Source of the DNA: Streptomyces sp. CC208A | GTDB lineage: Bacteria > Actinomycetota > Actinomycetes > Streptomycetales > Streptomycetaceae | Reading direction: 5' to 3' | NCBI RefSeq assembly: GCF_030010625.1 | Contig: NZ_JASCXN010000007.1 | Span: 1 to 64,000, forward strand | Length of the DNA: 64,000 bases | Part shown: one piece after another, positions 26,457 through 34,685 of the stretch | How the letters are laid out: the number at the start of each line of letters is the position of its first letter | Position numbering within the stretch: position 1 is the stretch's first letter | Program-made: the position numbers and the translations under genes | Notes under the pieces: generated by a model | Databases searched by the model: none | Told to the model about the DNA's origin: nothing | What the model saw: the letters and a program-made list of their open reading frames with translations, nothing else

Positions 26457-27287
26457 TTACCCGAGCTTCGGGTCCCGGTCCGCGGCGGCCCGCTCCTCGA
26501 AGATCCGCATGGCCTTGGCGGTCACCGGGCCGGGGGCGCCGGCGAGTTCCCGGCCGTCCACGCGGTGGACGGCCTGGACGTCGCGGAGGGTCGAGGTCAG
26601 GAAGATCTCCTCGGCGCTCTCCAGGACCTCCAGCGGCAGGTCGGTCTCGGCGGCGCCGGTCCATTCGACGGCCAGCGCGCGCGTGATGCCGGCGAGGCAG
26701 CCGGAGGAGACGGGCGGAGTGTGGATCCGGCCGTCGAGGACGACGAAGACGTTGGAGCCGGTGCCCTCGCAGAGCTGTCCCACGGTGTTGGCGAAGAGCG
26801 CCTCGGACGCCCCCCGCTCACGCGCGCGGGCGAGGGCGACGACGTTCTCCGCGTACGAAGTGGTCTTCAGGCCCGTGAGGGCGCCGCGCTCGTTGCGGGT
26901 CCAGGGGACGGTGATCACGGCGGTGGTGTCGGGGCGGCGGGAGGTCGCGCCGACGGCGACGACGAGGCCGGGTCCGGTGTCGCCGCGCTCCGAGCCGAGC
27001 GGGGAGAGCCCGCCGGTGTAGGTGATGCGGAGCCGGCCGAGCTCCATCGGGTTGGCCGCCAGGACGGCGGCGCAGGCCCGGCGGACCTCGTCGAGGTCGG
27101 GGTCGGGCAGGCCGAGGCCGCGGGCGGACCGGGCCAGCCGCTCCAGGTGGAGGGTGAGGGCGAACGTTTCGCCGCGCTCGGCCTTGACCGTCTCGAAGAC
27201 GCCGTCGCCGACGGTCAGTCCGTGGTCCAGGACGGAGACCCGGGCGGCCTCCTCGTCGTGCAGCCCGCCGTTGACCCAGAGTTTCAT
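26457..27287 (-). CDS. pabC: Aminodeoxychorismate lyase PabC (class IV PLP aminotransferase fold)
   Basis: PabC removes pyruvate from 4-amino-4-deoxychorismate to give p-aminobenzoate for folate. The 276-residue protein has the class IV fold signature with the PLP lysine at about K141 (LKTTSYAENVVALARA). The conserved FANTVGQLCEGTGSNVFVV segment and EIFLTSTLRDVQAV follow. Its ATG overlaps the stop of the PabB-type gene by four bases, and this coupling with a chorismate-binding enzyme favours PabC over branched-chain or D-amino-acid aminotransferase. Confidence 0.88.
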   Translation of the reverse strand: MKLWVNGGLHDEEAARVSVLDHGLTVGDGVFETVKAERGETFALTLHLERLARSARGLGLPDPDLDEVRRACAAVLAANPMELGRLRITYTGGLSPLGSERGDTGPGLVVAVGATSRRPDTTAVITVPWTRNERGALTGLKTTSYAENVVALARARERGASEALFANTVGQLCEGTGSNVFVVLDGRIHTPPVSSGCLAGITRALAVEWTGAAETDLPLEVLESAEEIFLTSTLRDVQAVHRVDGRELAGAPGPVTAKAMRIFEERAAADRDPKLG

Positions 27288-28366
27288 CGGGAGATGGCCT
27301 TTCCGCTCGCTTCGGGGACGTCCGCTGCCGGAGCGCCTGACGTGTGGGCGCCCGACGCTATCGCGACGAGGCGGGCGGCCTTCAGCTCGGTCTCGGCCCA
27401 TTCCCGCTCGGGGTCGGAGCCCCAGGTGATCCCGGCGCCGGTGCCGAAGCGCAGGACGCCCTGGGGGCGGTCGATCCAGAAGGTGCGGATGCCGACGGCC
27501 AGCTCGCCGTGGCCGCTGTCGGCGTCCACCCAGCCGACGCCGCCGCAGTACGGGCCCCGGGGCGCGGTCTCCAGGGCCTCGATGATCCGCAGGGCGCTGG
27601 ACTTGGGAGCGCCGGTGACGGAGCCCGGCGGGAAGGTGGCGGCGAGCAGCTCGGGCCAGCCGGCGTCCTCGCGCAGCACCCCGCTGACGGTGGAGACGAG
27701 GTGGACCAGGCCGGGGTGCTCCTCGATCTCGCAGAGGGCGGGGACGGCGACGGAGCCGGTCTCGCAGACACGGCCGAGGTCGTTGCGGACCAGGTCCACG
27801 ATCATGACGTTCTCGGCGTGGTCCTTGGGCAGCAGGTCGTCGGCGGTCCGGCCGGTGCCCTTGATGGGGCCGGAGGAGACCCGGCCGCCCTCGCGCCTGA
27901 GGTACAGCTCGGGCGAGGCGGTGGCGAGCTCCACGCCGTGCGCGGGCAGCCGGATGGTCCCGGCGTACGGGGCGGGGTTGCCGGCCGCGAGGAGGGCGGT
28001 GAGGGCGTCGACGTCGGCGCCGGCCGGATCGGGCAGCGGCGCGCTCATCACCCGGCAGAGGTTCGCCTGGTAGACCTCGCCGCGCGCGATGTGCTCGCGC
28101 ACCTTCCGTACGCCCGCGGTGTACGCGGCGCGGTCGAGCGACGACGTCCAGTCGCCGGGGCGGGGGCCGCGCCACGCGCCGGGTACGGCGGCGGGCACCG
28201 GTGCCCTGCGGACGTCTCCGAAGCGGGCGCAGGTGAGCCGGCCCTCGAAGTCGGCGCAGACGGCCCAGAAGCCGGCGGAGTCCAGTGCCCCGGGGTCGTG
28301 GGTGACGTCCCGGAGATCGGTCGCGACGAGGCCGCCGAAGCGGGCCAGGGGAGCAAGGTCGTACAC
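27284..28366 (-). CDS. pabB: Chorismate-binding aminodeoxychorismate synthase component I
   Basis: The 360-residue protein contains the chorismate-utilising domain with the PabB-type motif PIKGTGR. It also has VDLVRNDLGRVC, the conserved PPGSVTGAPK and the closing FGTGAGITWGSDP with catalytic glutamates. The N-terminal sub-domain is shorter than in TrpE. No fused amidotransferase is present, so ammonia must come from a PabA-type partner elsewhere. It begins with GTG at 28364-28366 and is coupled to pabC. It could in principle serve antibiotic precursor supply, but the pabC coupling suggests folate. Confidence 0.88.
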   Translation of the reverse strand: MYDLAPLARFGGLVATDLRDVTHDPGALDSAGFWAVCADFEGRLTCARFGDVRRAPVPAAVPGAWRGPRPGDWTSSLDRAAYTAGVRKVREHIARGEVYQANLCRVMSAPLPDPAGADVDALTALLAAGNPAPYAGTIRLPAHGVELATASPELYLRREGGRVSSGPIKGTGRTADDLLPKDHAENVMIVDLVRNDLGRVCETGSVAVPALCEIEEHPGLVHLVSTVSGVLREDAGWPELLAATFPPGSVTGAPKSSALRIIEALETAPRGPYCGGVGWVDADSGHGELAVGIRTFWIDRPQGVLRFGTGAGITWGSDPEREWAETELKAARLVAIASGAHTSGAPAADVPEASGKAISR

Positions 28367-28574
28367 GGATCGAGTCTAGGCCGCGCCCTCCGGACCACGC
28401 CGGGCTCGCGGCGCCCGGCACGGGCGGCGGCCCGGGGGACACGGCGGGTGACCGGCGCGGAAGCCCTCGCCGGGGTGTCCCGGGCGCCCCTCCGGTCCCG
28501 CCCGTGACGCCGCTCCGGCGGCCGTTCCGGTGCCGTGCTCGGGCCGCACCTCGGCAAGCTGCGGAAACGCGTTT

Positions 28575-28602
28575 TTGTACTGGGCGAGGAATCCGCTAAA
28601 GT
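28575..28602 (+). promoter_or_regulatory. Promoter of the tRNA cluster
   Basis: TTGTAC and TAAAGT are separated by 16 bases in an unusually A/T-rich patch, about 40 bases before tRNA-Gly. The spacing and the TAAAGT box fit the main vegetative sigma factor of streptomycetes. The rest of the 278-base gap between pabB and the tRNAs shows nothing else. Confidence 0.65.
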
Positions 28603-28644
28603 TCAACACGTCGCCGGGACGCGGAAGCGAAACGGAAACGACAA

Positions 28645-28717
28645 GCGGACGTGGCTCAGTTGGTAGAGCATCACCTTGCCAAGGTGAGGGTCGCGAGTTC
28701 GAATCTCGTCGTCCGCT
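28645..28717 (+). tRNA. tRNA-Gly (GCC)
   Basis: A 73-base cloverleaf has acceptor GCGGACG/CGTCCGC, anticodon stem TCACC/GGTGA with loop TTGCCAA (anticodon GCC), T loop TTCGAAT and discriminator T. It is the first gene of a five-tRNA cluster. Confidence 0.97.
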
Positions 28718-28756
28718 CGAGTGGGGGGATCTTCCCGAACCCCCTGTGACACTCCT

Positions 28757-28827
28757 GGTGGAGTGGCCGAGAGGCGAGGCAACGGCCTGCAAAGCCGTCT
28801 ACACGGGTTCAAATCCCGTCTCCACCT
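28757..28827 (+). tRNA. tRNA-Cys (GCA)
   Basis: A 71-base cloverleaf has acceptor GGTGGAG/CTCCACC, anticodon loop CTGCAAA (anticodon GCA), T loop TTCAAAT and discriminator T. It lies 39 bases after tRNA-Gly. Confidence 0.96.
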
Positions 28828-28831
28828 CCAA

Positions 28832-28903
28832 GGACGATTAGCTCAGCGGGAGAGCGCTTCCCTGACACGGAAGAGGTCACTGGTTCAATCCCAGTATCGT
28901 CCA
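28832..28903 (+). tRNA. tRNA-Val (GAC), copy 1
   Basis: A 72-base gene has acceptor GGACGAT/ATCGTCC, anticodon stem CTTCC/GGAAG with loop CTGACAC (anticodon GAC) and discriminator A. It starts four bases after tRNA-Cys. Its acceptor stem differs from copies 2 and 3. Confidence 0.97.
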
Positions 28904-28937
28904 CTGGACCCTCGGGTCCTGGATCTTCGGATCCCCC

Positions 28938-29009
28938 GCGCGATTAGCTCAGCGGGAGAGCGCTTCCCTGACACGGAAGAGGTCACTGGTTCAATCCCAG
29001 TATCGCGCA
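28938..29009 (+). tRNA. tRNA-Val (GAC), copy 2
   Basis: It has the same body as copy 1, but the acceptor stem is GCGCGAT/ATCGCGC. Anticodon is GAC and discriminator is A. Confidence 0.97.
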
Positions 29010-29048
29010 CGCAGTACCAGGCAGTAACCACGCCTCCGGGTGTGTCCC

Positions 29049-29120
29049 GCGCGATTAGCTCAGCGGGAGAGCGCTTCCCTGACACGGAAGAGGTCACTGG
29101 TTCAATCCCAGTATCGCGCA
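29049..29120 (+). tRNA. tRNA-Val (GAC), copy 3
   Basis: It is identical to copy 2, including the acceptor GCGCGAT/ATCGCGC. It is the last tRNA before the terminator. Confidence 0.97.
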
Positions 29121-29129
29121 CCAGATCAT

Positions 29130-29164
29130 GAAGCCCCCGGCCGCAGCTCGCGGCCGGGGGCTTC
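29130..29164 (+). terminator. Terminator of the tRNA cluster
   Basis: A perfect 15-base-pair stem (GAAGCCCCCGGCCGC with GCGGCCGGGGGCTTC) and a five-base loop lie ten bases after the last tRNA-Val. Confidence 0.85.
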
Positions 29165-29237
29165 GTCGTGCGCCGCGCGCGTGACGGCGGCCGTCGGCCC
29201 GGGCCCGTACGCGACGGGCCCGGGCCGGCGGAAGGGC

Positions 29238-29531
29238 TCAGGAGGAGAAGAGCATCCGGCCGAAGCCGCCCTTGCGGTAGTGACCGTGGTGGCCGCCGTG
29301 GTGGTGGCCGCCGTGCGGGGCGCCCCAGGCGGGCGCGGCGGGGGCGGGCTGGGCCGGGTAGGCGGCCGGCGGGGCGGGCGGGGCCTGCTGGGTCCACTGG
29401 GACTCCAGGCGGGTCAGGGCCTCCAGCTCGCCGTAGTCCAGGAAGATCCCGCGGCAGCCGCTGCACTGTTCGATCTGGACGCCGTTGCGGTTGTACGTGT
29501 GCATCGCCGCATGGCACTTGGGACACTGCAT
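29238..29531 (-). CDS. Zinc-ribbon protein (TFIIB-type) with His/Gly-rich tail
   Basis: The 97-residue protein opens with a two-knuckle zinc ribbon: CPKCHAAMHTYNRNGVQIEQ is the first knuckle (CxxC), and CSGCRGIFLD is the second. Glu/Leu-rich helix and a Pro/Ala-rich linker follow. The C-terminus is rich in His and Gly (GGHHHGGHHGHYRKGG), which may bind metal. The ATG at 29529-29531 has a GGGAGTTGAGC ribosome site, and the longer upstream start lacks one. The ribbon resembles the zf-TFIIB family of small bacterial proteins of unknown role. Confidence 0.85.
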   Translation of the reverse strand: MQCPKCHAAMHTYNRNGVQIEQCSGCRGIFLDYGELEALTRLESQWTQQAPPAPPAAYPAQPAPAAPAWGAPHGGHHHGGHHGHYRKGGFGRMLFSS

Positions 29532-29577
29532 GCTCGGCTCAACTCCCTGCCGTTGCCGTTCGAATGGTGGCTTCACC

Positions 29578-30567
29578 TTAGGGGGACGCGGTGGAGGGCG
29601 GGACGGTTCGGGCCCCCGCGATCCGGGCGCAGGTGTCGATCATCACGCCCTCGACCTCGTCGAGGGCCCGCCGCTCCGCCGTGGACTTGGCGAGCGCCAG
29701 GGCGGCGGTCTGCACGGTCAGGGCCCGGGCGGGCAGATCGAGCCGCGCCCACGGGTCCGCCCCCGTCGCCGTCCCGGTCGCCGGGCCGCCCGCCGCCTCG
29801 TACGCGCCGAGGAACCGCGACCACACCTCCGCCGGGAGCAGCCCCGCGGCGAACCAGGCGGCGGGCCTGGCCAGGTCCCAGGCGGGGTCGCCGAGTCCGG
29901 CGTCGTCGACGTCGATGAGCCGCCAGTCGCCGCGGAAGTCCCGGACGAGCTGCCCGAGATGGAAGTCGCCGTGGCAGAGGTACGCGCGCGTGCCCCCGGT
30001 CTCCGCTTCGGTAACGGTCCGCCAGGCGGCGAGGACGGTCGGGGCGGCCGGGTGGTCCGGTGCGGCGCGGAGCATCCGCCCGACCGCCAGGGCCGCCTTC
30101 TCGGGCGCGCGCATCGCGGGCAGGGGGGCGGCGGGGTCCGTCGGCGGCGGAGTGCGGTGGAGCAGGGCGAGGAGCCGGGCCGCCTCCTCCCAGGGGGCGG
30201 CGGCGGGGTCCTCCGGGTCGACCGGAGGCCCGTACGGCCAGACCGTCACAGGGCGACCGGACACGCGCTCCGGGCGGGGCCCGGGGACCGGCGGGAGGAG
30301 GATGCCGCCGAGGTCCGGGTGGCGGGCGAGCGCGAGGCGGGCCGTGTGCGGGGCGTCGTCGGTGCCGGGGGTGTGCGCCTTGGCGACGAGCCCGCCGTGC
30401 CGGACGACGGTCCCGTCCTCCCGGTCCGCCAGGACCCCGACCGCCCCGGGGTCGCACCGGCAGGCCTCCTCGCCGTGCACGGCCCGGCGGGCGATCAGAG
30501 CGAGCGTCCCGAGCACGTCGCCGGGCGGCGGCGCCGGGTCCTGGGGTGCGGTCTCCGCGAGGTCCAT
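29578..30567 (-). CDS. Aminoglycoside phosphotransferase-fold (APH/ChoK-like) protein
   Basis: The 329-residue protein has the kinase-like APH catalytic loop HGDFHLGQ (His199, Asp201) and the metal-binding DVDDAGLGDPAWD (about 219-231). The N-lobe is poorly conserved but includes a hydrophobic Gly-rich strand. The family includes antibiotic kinases and small-molecule kinases such as choline, fructosamine or maltose kinases. No substrate can be inferred, so calling it a resistance gene would be unsafe. It lies just downstream of the zinc-ribbon gene's neighbourhood and is monocistronic, preceded by a terminator. Confidence 0.85.
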   Translation of the reverse strand: MDLAETAPQDPAPPPGDVLGTLALIARRAVHGEEACRCDPGAVGVLADREDGTVVRHGGLVAKAHTPGTDDAPHTARLALARHPDLGGILLPPVPGPRPERVSGRPVTVWPYGPPVDPEDPAAAPWEEAARLLALLHRTPPPTDPAAPLPAMRAPEKAALAVGRMLRAAPDHPAAPTVLAAWRTVTEAETGGTRAYLCHGDFHLGQLVRDFRGDWRLIDVDDAGLGDPAWDLARPAAWFAAGLLPAEVWSRFLGAYEAAGGPATGTATGADPWARLDLPARALTVQTAALALAKSTAERRALDEVEGVMIDTCARIAGARTVPPSTASP

Positions 30568-30600
30568 CCGGTGAGCCTACGCGGCAGGGAGGTACGCGAA

Positions 30601-30632
30601 GGGGCCGGTCGGCTCCCCGGCCGACCGGCCCC
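30601..30632 (-). terminator. Terminator after the tiny membrane protein gene
   Basis: A perfect 12-base-pair stem (GGGGCCGGTCGG with CCGACCGGCCCC) and an eight-base loop lie about 90 bases downstream of the small membrane protein stop and 34 bases before the phosphotransferase start. Confidence 0.7.
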
Positions 30633-30719
30633 CGCGCTGTCGTCCGCCGCACCCCCGTCCCCACGGGGCTGTCGGCCGATGTCCCGGCCCGGGCCGCTCT
30701 CCCGGGCCCGGGGCGCCGC

Positions 30720-30887
30720 TCAGCGCCCCAGCACCACGCCCACGGACGACGCCTGTGTGACCACTGCCTCCCAGCCGCCGAAGACGACGACGAGCAGGGC
30801 CGCGAGAGGAAGGACCATGGCGGTGGCCACCAGGGGGTGACGGCGTCCCGCGGGGCGGGGGGTCGGCCGGTGTGCCGTGTGGGCCAT
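30720..30887 (-). CDS. Tiny membrane protein
   Basis: A 55-codon gene begins MAHTAHRPTPRPAGRRH, a basic, His/Arg-rich N-terminus. One hydrophobic helix follows (LVATAMVLPLAALLVVVFGG), and then 15 residues to the stop. An excellent AGGAGAGG ribosome site at ideal spacing and a following terminator support it as a real gene despite its size. No family was recognised. Confidence 0.7.
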   Translation of the reverse strand: MAHTAHRPTPRPAGRRHPLVATAMVLPLAALLVVVFGGWEAVVTQASSVGVVLGR

Positions 30888-31401
30888 GGTCCTCTCCTGT
30901 CGTTTCTGTCTTTCTGGTTCCCGGTGCGGCGGGCGCGTGTTCCTCGGGGGACGAGAGCCGCGCCCACCGCATGACCTCAACAGTAGGGAGCCGGGAGGGC
31001 CGGGGCGTCATGCCCGCGTACCGGCTTCCGGGCCTACGGGAGGATGACACCGGTCCTCCGCGAGTACTCCCCTGGGTGGAGACGGGGGCGCGCGCATGGG
31101 GGTCTTCCCGGAGGGGACGCGCCCCCGCGCCCCCGGGACGGAGGCAGGGGTGACATGGGTCACGTACGACGGGGAACGGGACCGGACGGGGAGGCGGGAC
31201 GGCCCCGGAGCGGGGGGAGTTGTCCGGGCGGGGAGGTCAAGTGGACTGCCGGGGGCGGGCGTTGGCGGGGCCTGCGGGGCCGTGCGGGGCGGCGGTACCC
31301 CTCAGCACTGACAATCGATGCCGGCGGGAGGGCGCGGCCTATGAGCGCCCGGGGGCGGCACTACGTAAGCTGTGCCCCGTCGAACGGACGAGGGGACGGA
31401 C
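30888..31401. other. 514-base intergenic region without a supported gene
   Basis: This stretch lies between the tiny membrane protein gene (minus) and the kinase gene (plus) and must hold both promoters. Open frames in it are short, Gly/Arg-rich and lack ribosome sites. I see no tRNA-like fold, no strong hairpin and no convincing promoter pair. Possible minus 35 and minus 10 elements for the kinase (TGACAA near 31310) are too weak to call. Confidence 0.5.
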
Positions 31402-32574
31402 ATGGCGATGATGCGGCTCCGGCGCGAGGATCCGCGGGTCGTCGGGGCGTTCCGGCTCCACCGCAGGCTGGGCGCCGGAGGGATGGGGGTCGTGTACCTC
31501 GGCTCCGACCGGCGCGGTCAGCGGGTGGCGCTGAAGGTGATCCGGCCGGATCTGGCCGAGGACCAGGAGTTCCGGTCGCGGTTCGCCCGTGAGGTGTCGG
31601 CGGCCCGGCGGATCCGGGGCGGCTGCACCGCCCGGCTGGTCGCCGCCGACCTCGACGCCGAACGGCCCTGGTTCGCCACCCAGTACGTGCCCGGCCCGTC
31701 GCTGCACGACCGGGTCGCCGAGGAGGGCCCGCTGCGGGCCGCCGACGTGGCCTCGATCGGTGCCGCGCTGTCGGAGGGGCTGGTCGCCGTCCACGAGGCC
31801 GGGGTCGTGCACCGGGACCTGAAGCCGTCGAACATCCTGCTCTCCCCCAAGGGCCCCCGGATCATCGACTTCGGGATCGCCTGGGCCACCGGGGCCAGCA
31901 CCCTCACCCACGTCGGCACCGCGGTCGGCTCCCCCGGCTTCCTCGCGCCCGAGCAGGTGCGGGGCGCGGCCGTCACCCCGGCGACCGACGTCTTCTCGCT
32001 CGGCGCCACCCTCGCGTACGCCTCGATGGGCGACTCCCCCTTCGGGCACGGCAGTTCCGAGGTCATGCTGTACCGCGTGGTGCACGAGGAGGCGCAGCTC
32101 CAGGGGGTGCCGGACGCGCTCGCGCCGCTGATCCGGGCCTGTCTGGCGAAGGACCCGGAGGACCGGCCCAGCACGCTCCAGCTGTCGATGCGGCTCAAGG
32201 AGATCGCGGCCCGCGAGGCGCAGGGGCTGCCGGCCGCCCGGCCGCCGGCCCCGCGCGAGCGGACCGAGGAGCGCGGCACGCTGCGGCCGACCGAGCGGTA
32301 CACGGAGCGGGACACGCGGGGCCGGGAGCCGGAGCGCGCGGCGGGCAGGGAGCGTGGTCCCGCGCCGTCATCGCGGCCCTCGGCGCCCGGTCCCCGTACC
32401 GGCGGTTCCCGCGTTCCGCAGGCGCGGCCCGGGACCCGGCCGGGGGCTCGGTCGACGTCCACCGGCCGCCGTCCGGCCAATCCGCGGCTGCTGCGCCAGC
32501 GGCTCGTCGTCTTCGTGGTGGTGACGCTGGTGGTGGCGCTCGGCATCGCCGCCGCCCAGGCTCTCCAGGGCTGA
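31402..32574 (+). CDS. Serine/threonine protein kinase with C-terminal membrane anchor
   Basis: The 390-residue Hanks-type kinase has a glycine loop GAGGMG (24-29) and catalytic Lys45 (VALKVI). It also has HRDLKPSN (137-144), DFG (156-158) and the GSPGFLAPEQ activation-segment end. After the kinase domain (to about 280) there is an Arg/Pro/Glu-rich, probably disordered juxtamembrane region of about 80 residues. One membrane helix lies near the C-terminus (RLVVFVVVTLVVALGIAAA), and there is essentially no extracellular domain and no PASTA repeats. A GAGGGGACGGAC site sets the ATG. It converges on the Ycf35/Ycf46-like operon but is probably not part of it. Confidence 0.93.
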   Translation: MAMMRLRREDPRVVGAFRLHRRLGAGGMGVVYLGSDRRGQRVALKVIRPDLAEDQEFRSRFAREVSAARRIRGGCTARLVAADLDAERPWFATQYVPGPSLHDRVAEEGPLRAADVASIGAALSEGLVAVHEAGVVHRDLKPSNILLSPKGPRIIDFGIAWATGASTLTHVGTAVGSPGFLAPEQVRGAAVTPATDVFSLGATLAYASMGDSPFGHGSSEVMLYRVVHEEAQLQGVPDALAPLIRACLAKDPEDRPSTLQLSMRLKEIAAREAQGLPAARPPAPRERTEERGTLRPTERYTERDTRGREPERAAGRERGPAPSSRPSAPGPRTGGSRVPQARPGTRPGARSTSTGRRPANPRLLRQRLVVFVVVTLVVALGIAAAQALQG

Positions 32575-32600
32575 TCCCGGCCGCACGGCGTAGGGCCGCG

Positions 32601-33011
32601 CTACAGGGTCGAGCGGCGCAGGGTGAGGCGTACCGTGCCGTCCTTGTCGGTCTCCTCGGTGACGACGTCGTAGCCGTTCTCCTCCGCGAAGGACAGGGCC
32701 GTCTCGTGCCCGTACGCGCTCGTCAGCCTGCGCAGCCATGCCGCGCCGTACCGGCGGCGGTCGTACTCGCTGACGACGGCCTGGAAGCTGCCGTCGGGGG
32801 TGAGGGCGAAGCCGATGTCGTTGCTGGCGGAGCCCACGTGCTTCCGGCGGATGATCACTTCGGCGGTCTGGCTGCGCCGGTCGCCCTGGTAGCCGTAGAG
32901 GGGCTGGGGTGCGTCGTGGCTCTCGACGTGTGCGAAGCCGAGCTTCCGCAGGGCCCGTACCAGTGTCTTCCGGTCGCGCAGGGTGGTGCGGACCCGGGTG
33001 TAGTGGGACAT
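32601..33011 (-). CDS. DUF1257 (Ycf35-like) protein, last gene of the Ycf46-type operon
   Basis: The 136-residue protein begins MSHYTRVRTTLRDRKTLVRA, the pattern of DUF1257/Ycf35 proteins of plastids and cyanobacteria (MSHFS-like start followed by DxxxLxxALxxLG). It continues with GYQGDRRSQTAEVIIRR and ends in a basic beta strand. Function is unknown for the family. A GAGGAG site precedes the ATG. It lies 19 bases after the Hsp70 gene as the sixth and last gene of the operon that also encodes a Ycf46-like ATPase. Joint occurrence of Ycf35- and Ycf46-like genes here argues for a shared complex. Confidence 0.85.
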   Translation of the reverse strand: MSHYTRVRTTLRDRKTLVRALRKLGFAHVESHDAPQPLYGYQGDRRSQTAEVIIRRKHVGSASNDIGFALTPDGSFQAVVSEYDRRRYGAAWLRRLTSAYGHETALSFAEENGYDVVTEETDKDGTVRLTLRRSTL

Positions 33012-33030
33012 GGGACTCCTCGCTGCCGTG

Positions 33031-34644
33031 TCAGGAAAGCCGGACGATGGGCTGCCGGTCCAGGACCCAGACACGGCGTTCCAGGTCGAAGGCCGAAGCG
33101 GTCAGGCGCTTGTGGGCGTCGATGCGGAACTCGACGCGGAACCGGTCGGTGCCCGCGGTGGCGGGCGGGTCCGCTTCGAGGAAGGTCGGGTTGTCCTCGT
33201 TCAGCCACAGCTGGGACTGCTCCTGGCGGTGCTGTGCGGTGACGGCCATGGTGCGGGCGCCGCCGTCGGCGTCGAAGACGATCTCCAGGTCCGCGCCGGC
33301 GTCGCGGTAGGTGGCGTGGGCGAGTTCGTAGACGGCGAGGCCCAGGTTGCGCTGACCGTCCCGGACGGCCTTGACGGTGAGCGTGCGGACCGGCTCGGGG
33401 GTGGGGTACTCGCTGCCGGCGCGGACGAGCGTCTCGAACTCGTACCCTCCGGTGTCGCGGTTGACGTGGCGGATGGCGTAGTCGTGCTGGATGTGGTCGT
33501 GGAGCTCGTAGCCGCCGGCGATGCCCGCCGCGCCGGCGGCCACGGCCTCCAGCGGGCGTTCGAGGCGGAGGACGTCCGGGGGGAACTGGAAGCGCAGCAC
33601 GTCCTGGACGGCCGGGATCAGGCTGGATCCGCCGACCAGGAACACCTGGGCGATCTTCTCGGCGGGGTAGCCGAGCGCGGCGGCGCTGTCCAGGGTCTTG
33701 CGCAGGGCCCTGCCCACGCGGCCCAGGACGTCCTTCTCCCGGAGCAGGGCCACGAAGTCGTCCCGGGAGAGCTCGGCGCGGTACCGCTCCCCGCTCAGCG
33801 GGTCCTCGGCCTCGACCGTGGCCGTGGTGGCGTGGGTGAGGGTGGTCTTGGCGGCTTCGGAGGAGCGGAGGAGCTGCCGGAAGACCCGGTTGTACGTGGC
33901 CGTGTCGCCGAGCGGCACACCGGTGAGGTCGGCGACGTGCTCGGCGACGAGTGCGTCGATGTGGTTGCCGCCGAGGTCGGCGCCGGCCTTGGCGATGGCC
34001 CGGACGCCGGCCCCGCCGGAGGCGTCGGGTTCCTGCACGCGCACCACGGAGATGTCGAGGGTGCCGGCGCCGAAGTCGAAGACCATGAAGGCGTCGCCGG
34101 GGCGGAGGCGGGCGCTGTAGCCGACGGCGGCGGCGGTGGCCTCGTCGACCACGCGCAGCCGGCTGAGGCCGGCGGTCTCGCTGACCTCGCGCACCAGCCA
34201 GTCCCGGTAGGTGTCGAAGGCCTCGACGGGGGCGGTCGCGACGATCTCCAGGTCGCCCTCGCCGACGGCGAGGCTCGCGGCGGCCATGACGTCGCTCAGG
34301 AACTGGGTGGCCGCCTCCCGGTTGCTGAGCTTCCGCGCGCCCACCGTCCGGGGGACGTCGACGGCCTGTCCTGTGACGCTGCTCTTGGTGGACTGGAAGA
34401 CCGCGACCCGGGGGTCGTCGAGGAGGGCCGGGTTCTGGGTGACGCCTGCGCCGGTCCAGCGGCGTTCTCCGTCGGCCGTGAAGGCGATCAGGGACGGAAT
34501 GACGCGCTGGTGGACGCCGCCGCTGCCGTCGCGCAGCAGGTCGAGGCCCTCCAGCGGGATGGGTTCGCCGCGGTCCAGGGCGTGGTCCCAGCGGGCGACC
34601 ACCGTGTTGGCCGTGCCGAAGTCGATGCCGATACGGGTTGTCAT
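33031..34644 (-). CDS. Hsp70-family chaperone with shortened substrate domain
   Basis: The 537-residue protein has a complete Hsp70 nucleotide-binding domain: phosphate loop 1 IGIDFGTANT (5-14), the conserved DEATAAAVGY, phosphate loop 2 FDFGAGTLDIS (189-199) and the adenosine motif VFLVGGSSLIPAV (334-346). The remaining 140 residues form a beta-type substrate domain (LTVKAVRDGQRNL, RFRVEFRIDAHKRLTASAF). The alpha-helical lid and EEVD-like tail of DnaK are missing. No DnaJ or GrpE gene is adjacent. It is the fifth gene of the operon, between the propeller protein and DUF1257 genes, which suggests a dedicated client or assembly role. Confidence 0.93.
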   Translation of the reverse strand: MTTRIGIDFGTANTVVARWDHALDRGEPIPLEGLDLLRDGSGGVHQRVIPSLIAFTADGERRWTGAGVTQNPALLDDPRVAVFQSTKSSVTGQAVDVPRTVGARKLSNREAATQFLSDVMAAASLAVGEGDLEIVATAPVEAFDTYRDWLVREVSETAGLSRLRVVDEATAAAVGYSARLRPGDAFMVFDFGAGTLDISVVRVQEPDASGGAGVRAIAKAGADLGGNHIDALVAEHVADLTGVPLGDTATYNRVFRQLLRSSEAAKTTLTHATTATVEAEDPLSGERYRAELSRDDFVALLREKDVLGRVGRALRKTLDSAAALGYPAEKIAQVFLVGGSSLIPAVQDVLRFQFPPDVLRLERPLEAVAAGAAGIAGGYELHDHIQHDYAIRHVNRDTGGYEFETLVRAGSEYPTPEPVRTLTVKAVRDGQRNLGLAVYELAHATYRDAGADLEIVFDADGGARTMAVTAQHRQEQSQLWLNEDNPTFLEADPPATAGTDRFRVEFRIDAHKRLTASAFDLERRVWVLDRQPIVRLS

Positions 34645-34685
34645 GGGTCGGATGGCTCCTCACGCCGGTCTCGTGGCTGCCGGTC

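Noticed and set aside
28645..29120. An integrated element using the tRNA cluster as attachment site
   Set aside because: No integrase, no partial tRNA repeat at a distance and no accessory genes are present on either side. The repeated tRNA-Val genes are full-length functional copies.
29578..30567. An aminoglycoside resistance gene
   Set aside because: The fold is shared by many metabolic small-molecule kinases, and neither the N-lobe nor the context points to an antibiotic substrate.
30888..31401. Coding genes in the 514-base gap before the kinase
   Set aside because: The short frames there are Gly/Arg-rich, overlap each other on both strands and lack ribosome sites.
31402..32574. The kinase gene as part of the Ycf46-type system
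   Set aside because: It is on the opposite strand and converges on the operon. Related kinases stand alone in streptomycetes. Functional linkage cannot be excluded but is not supported by the layout.
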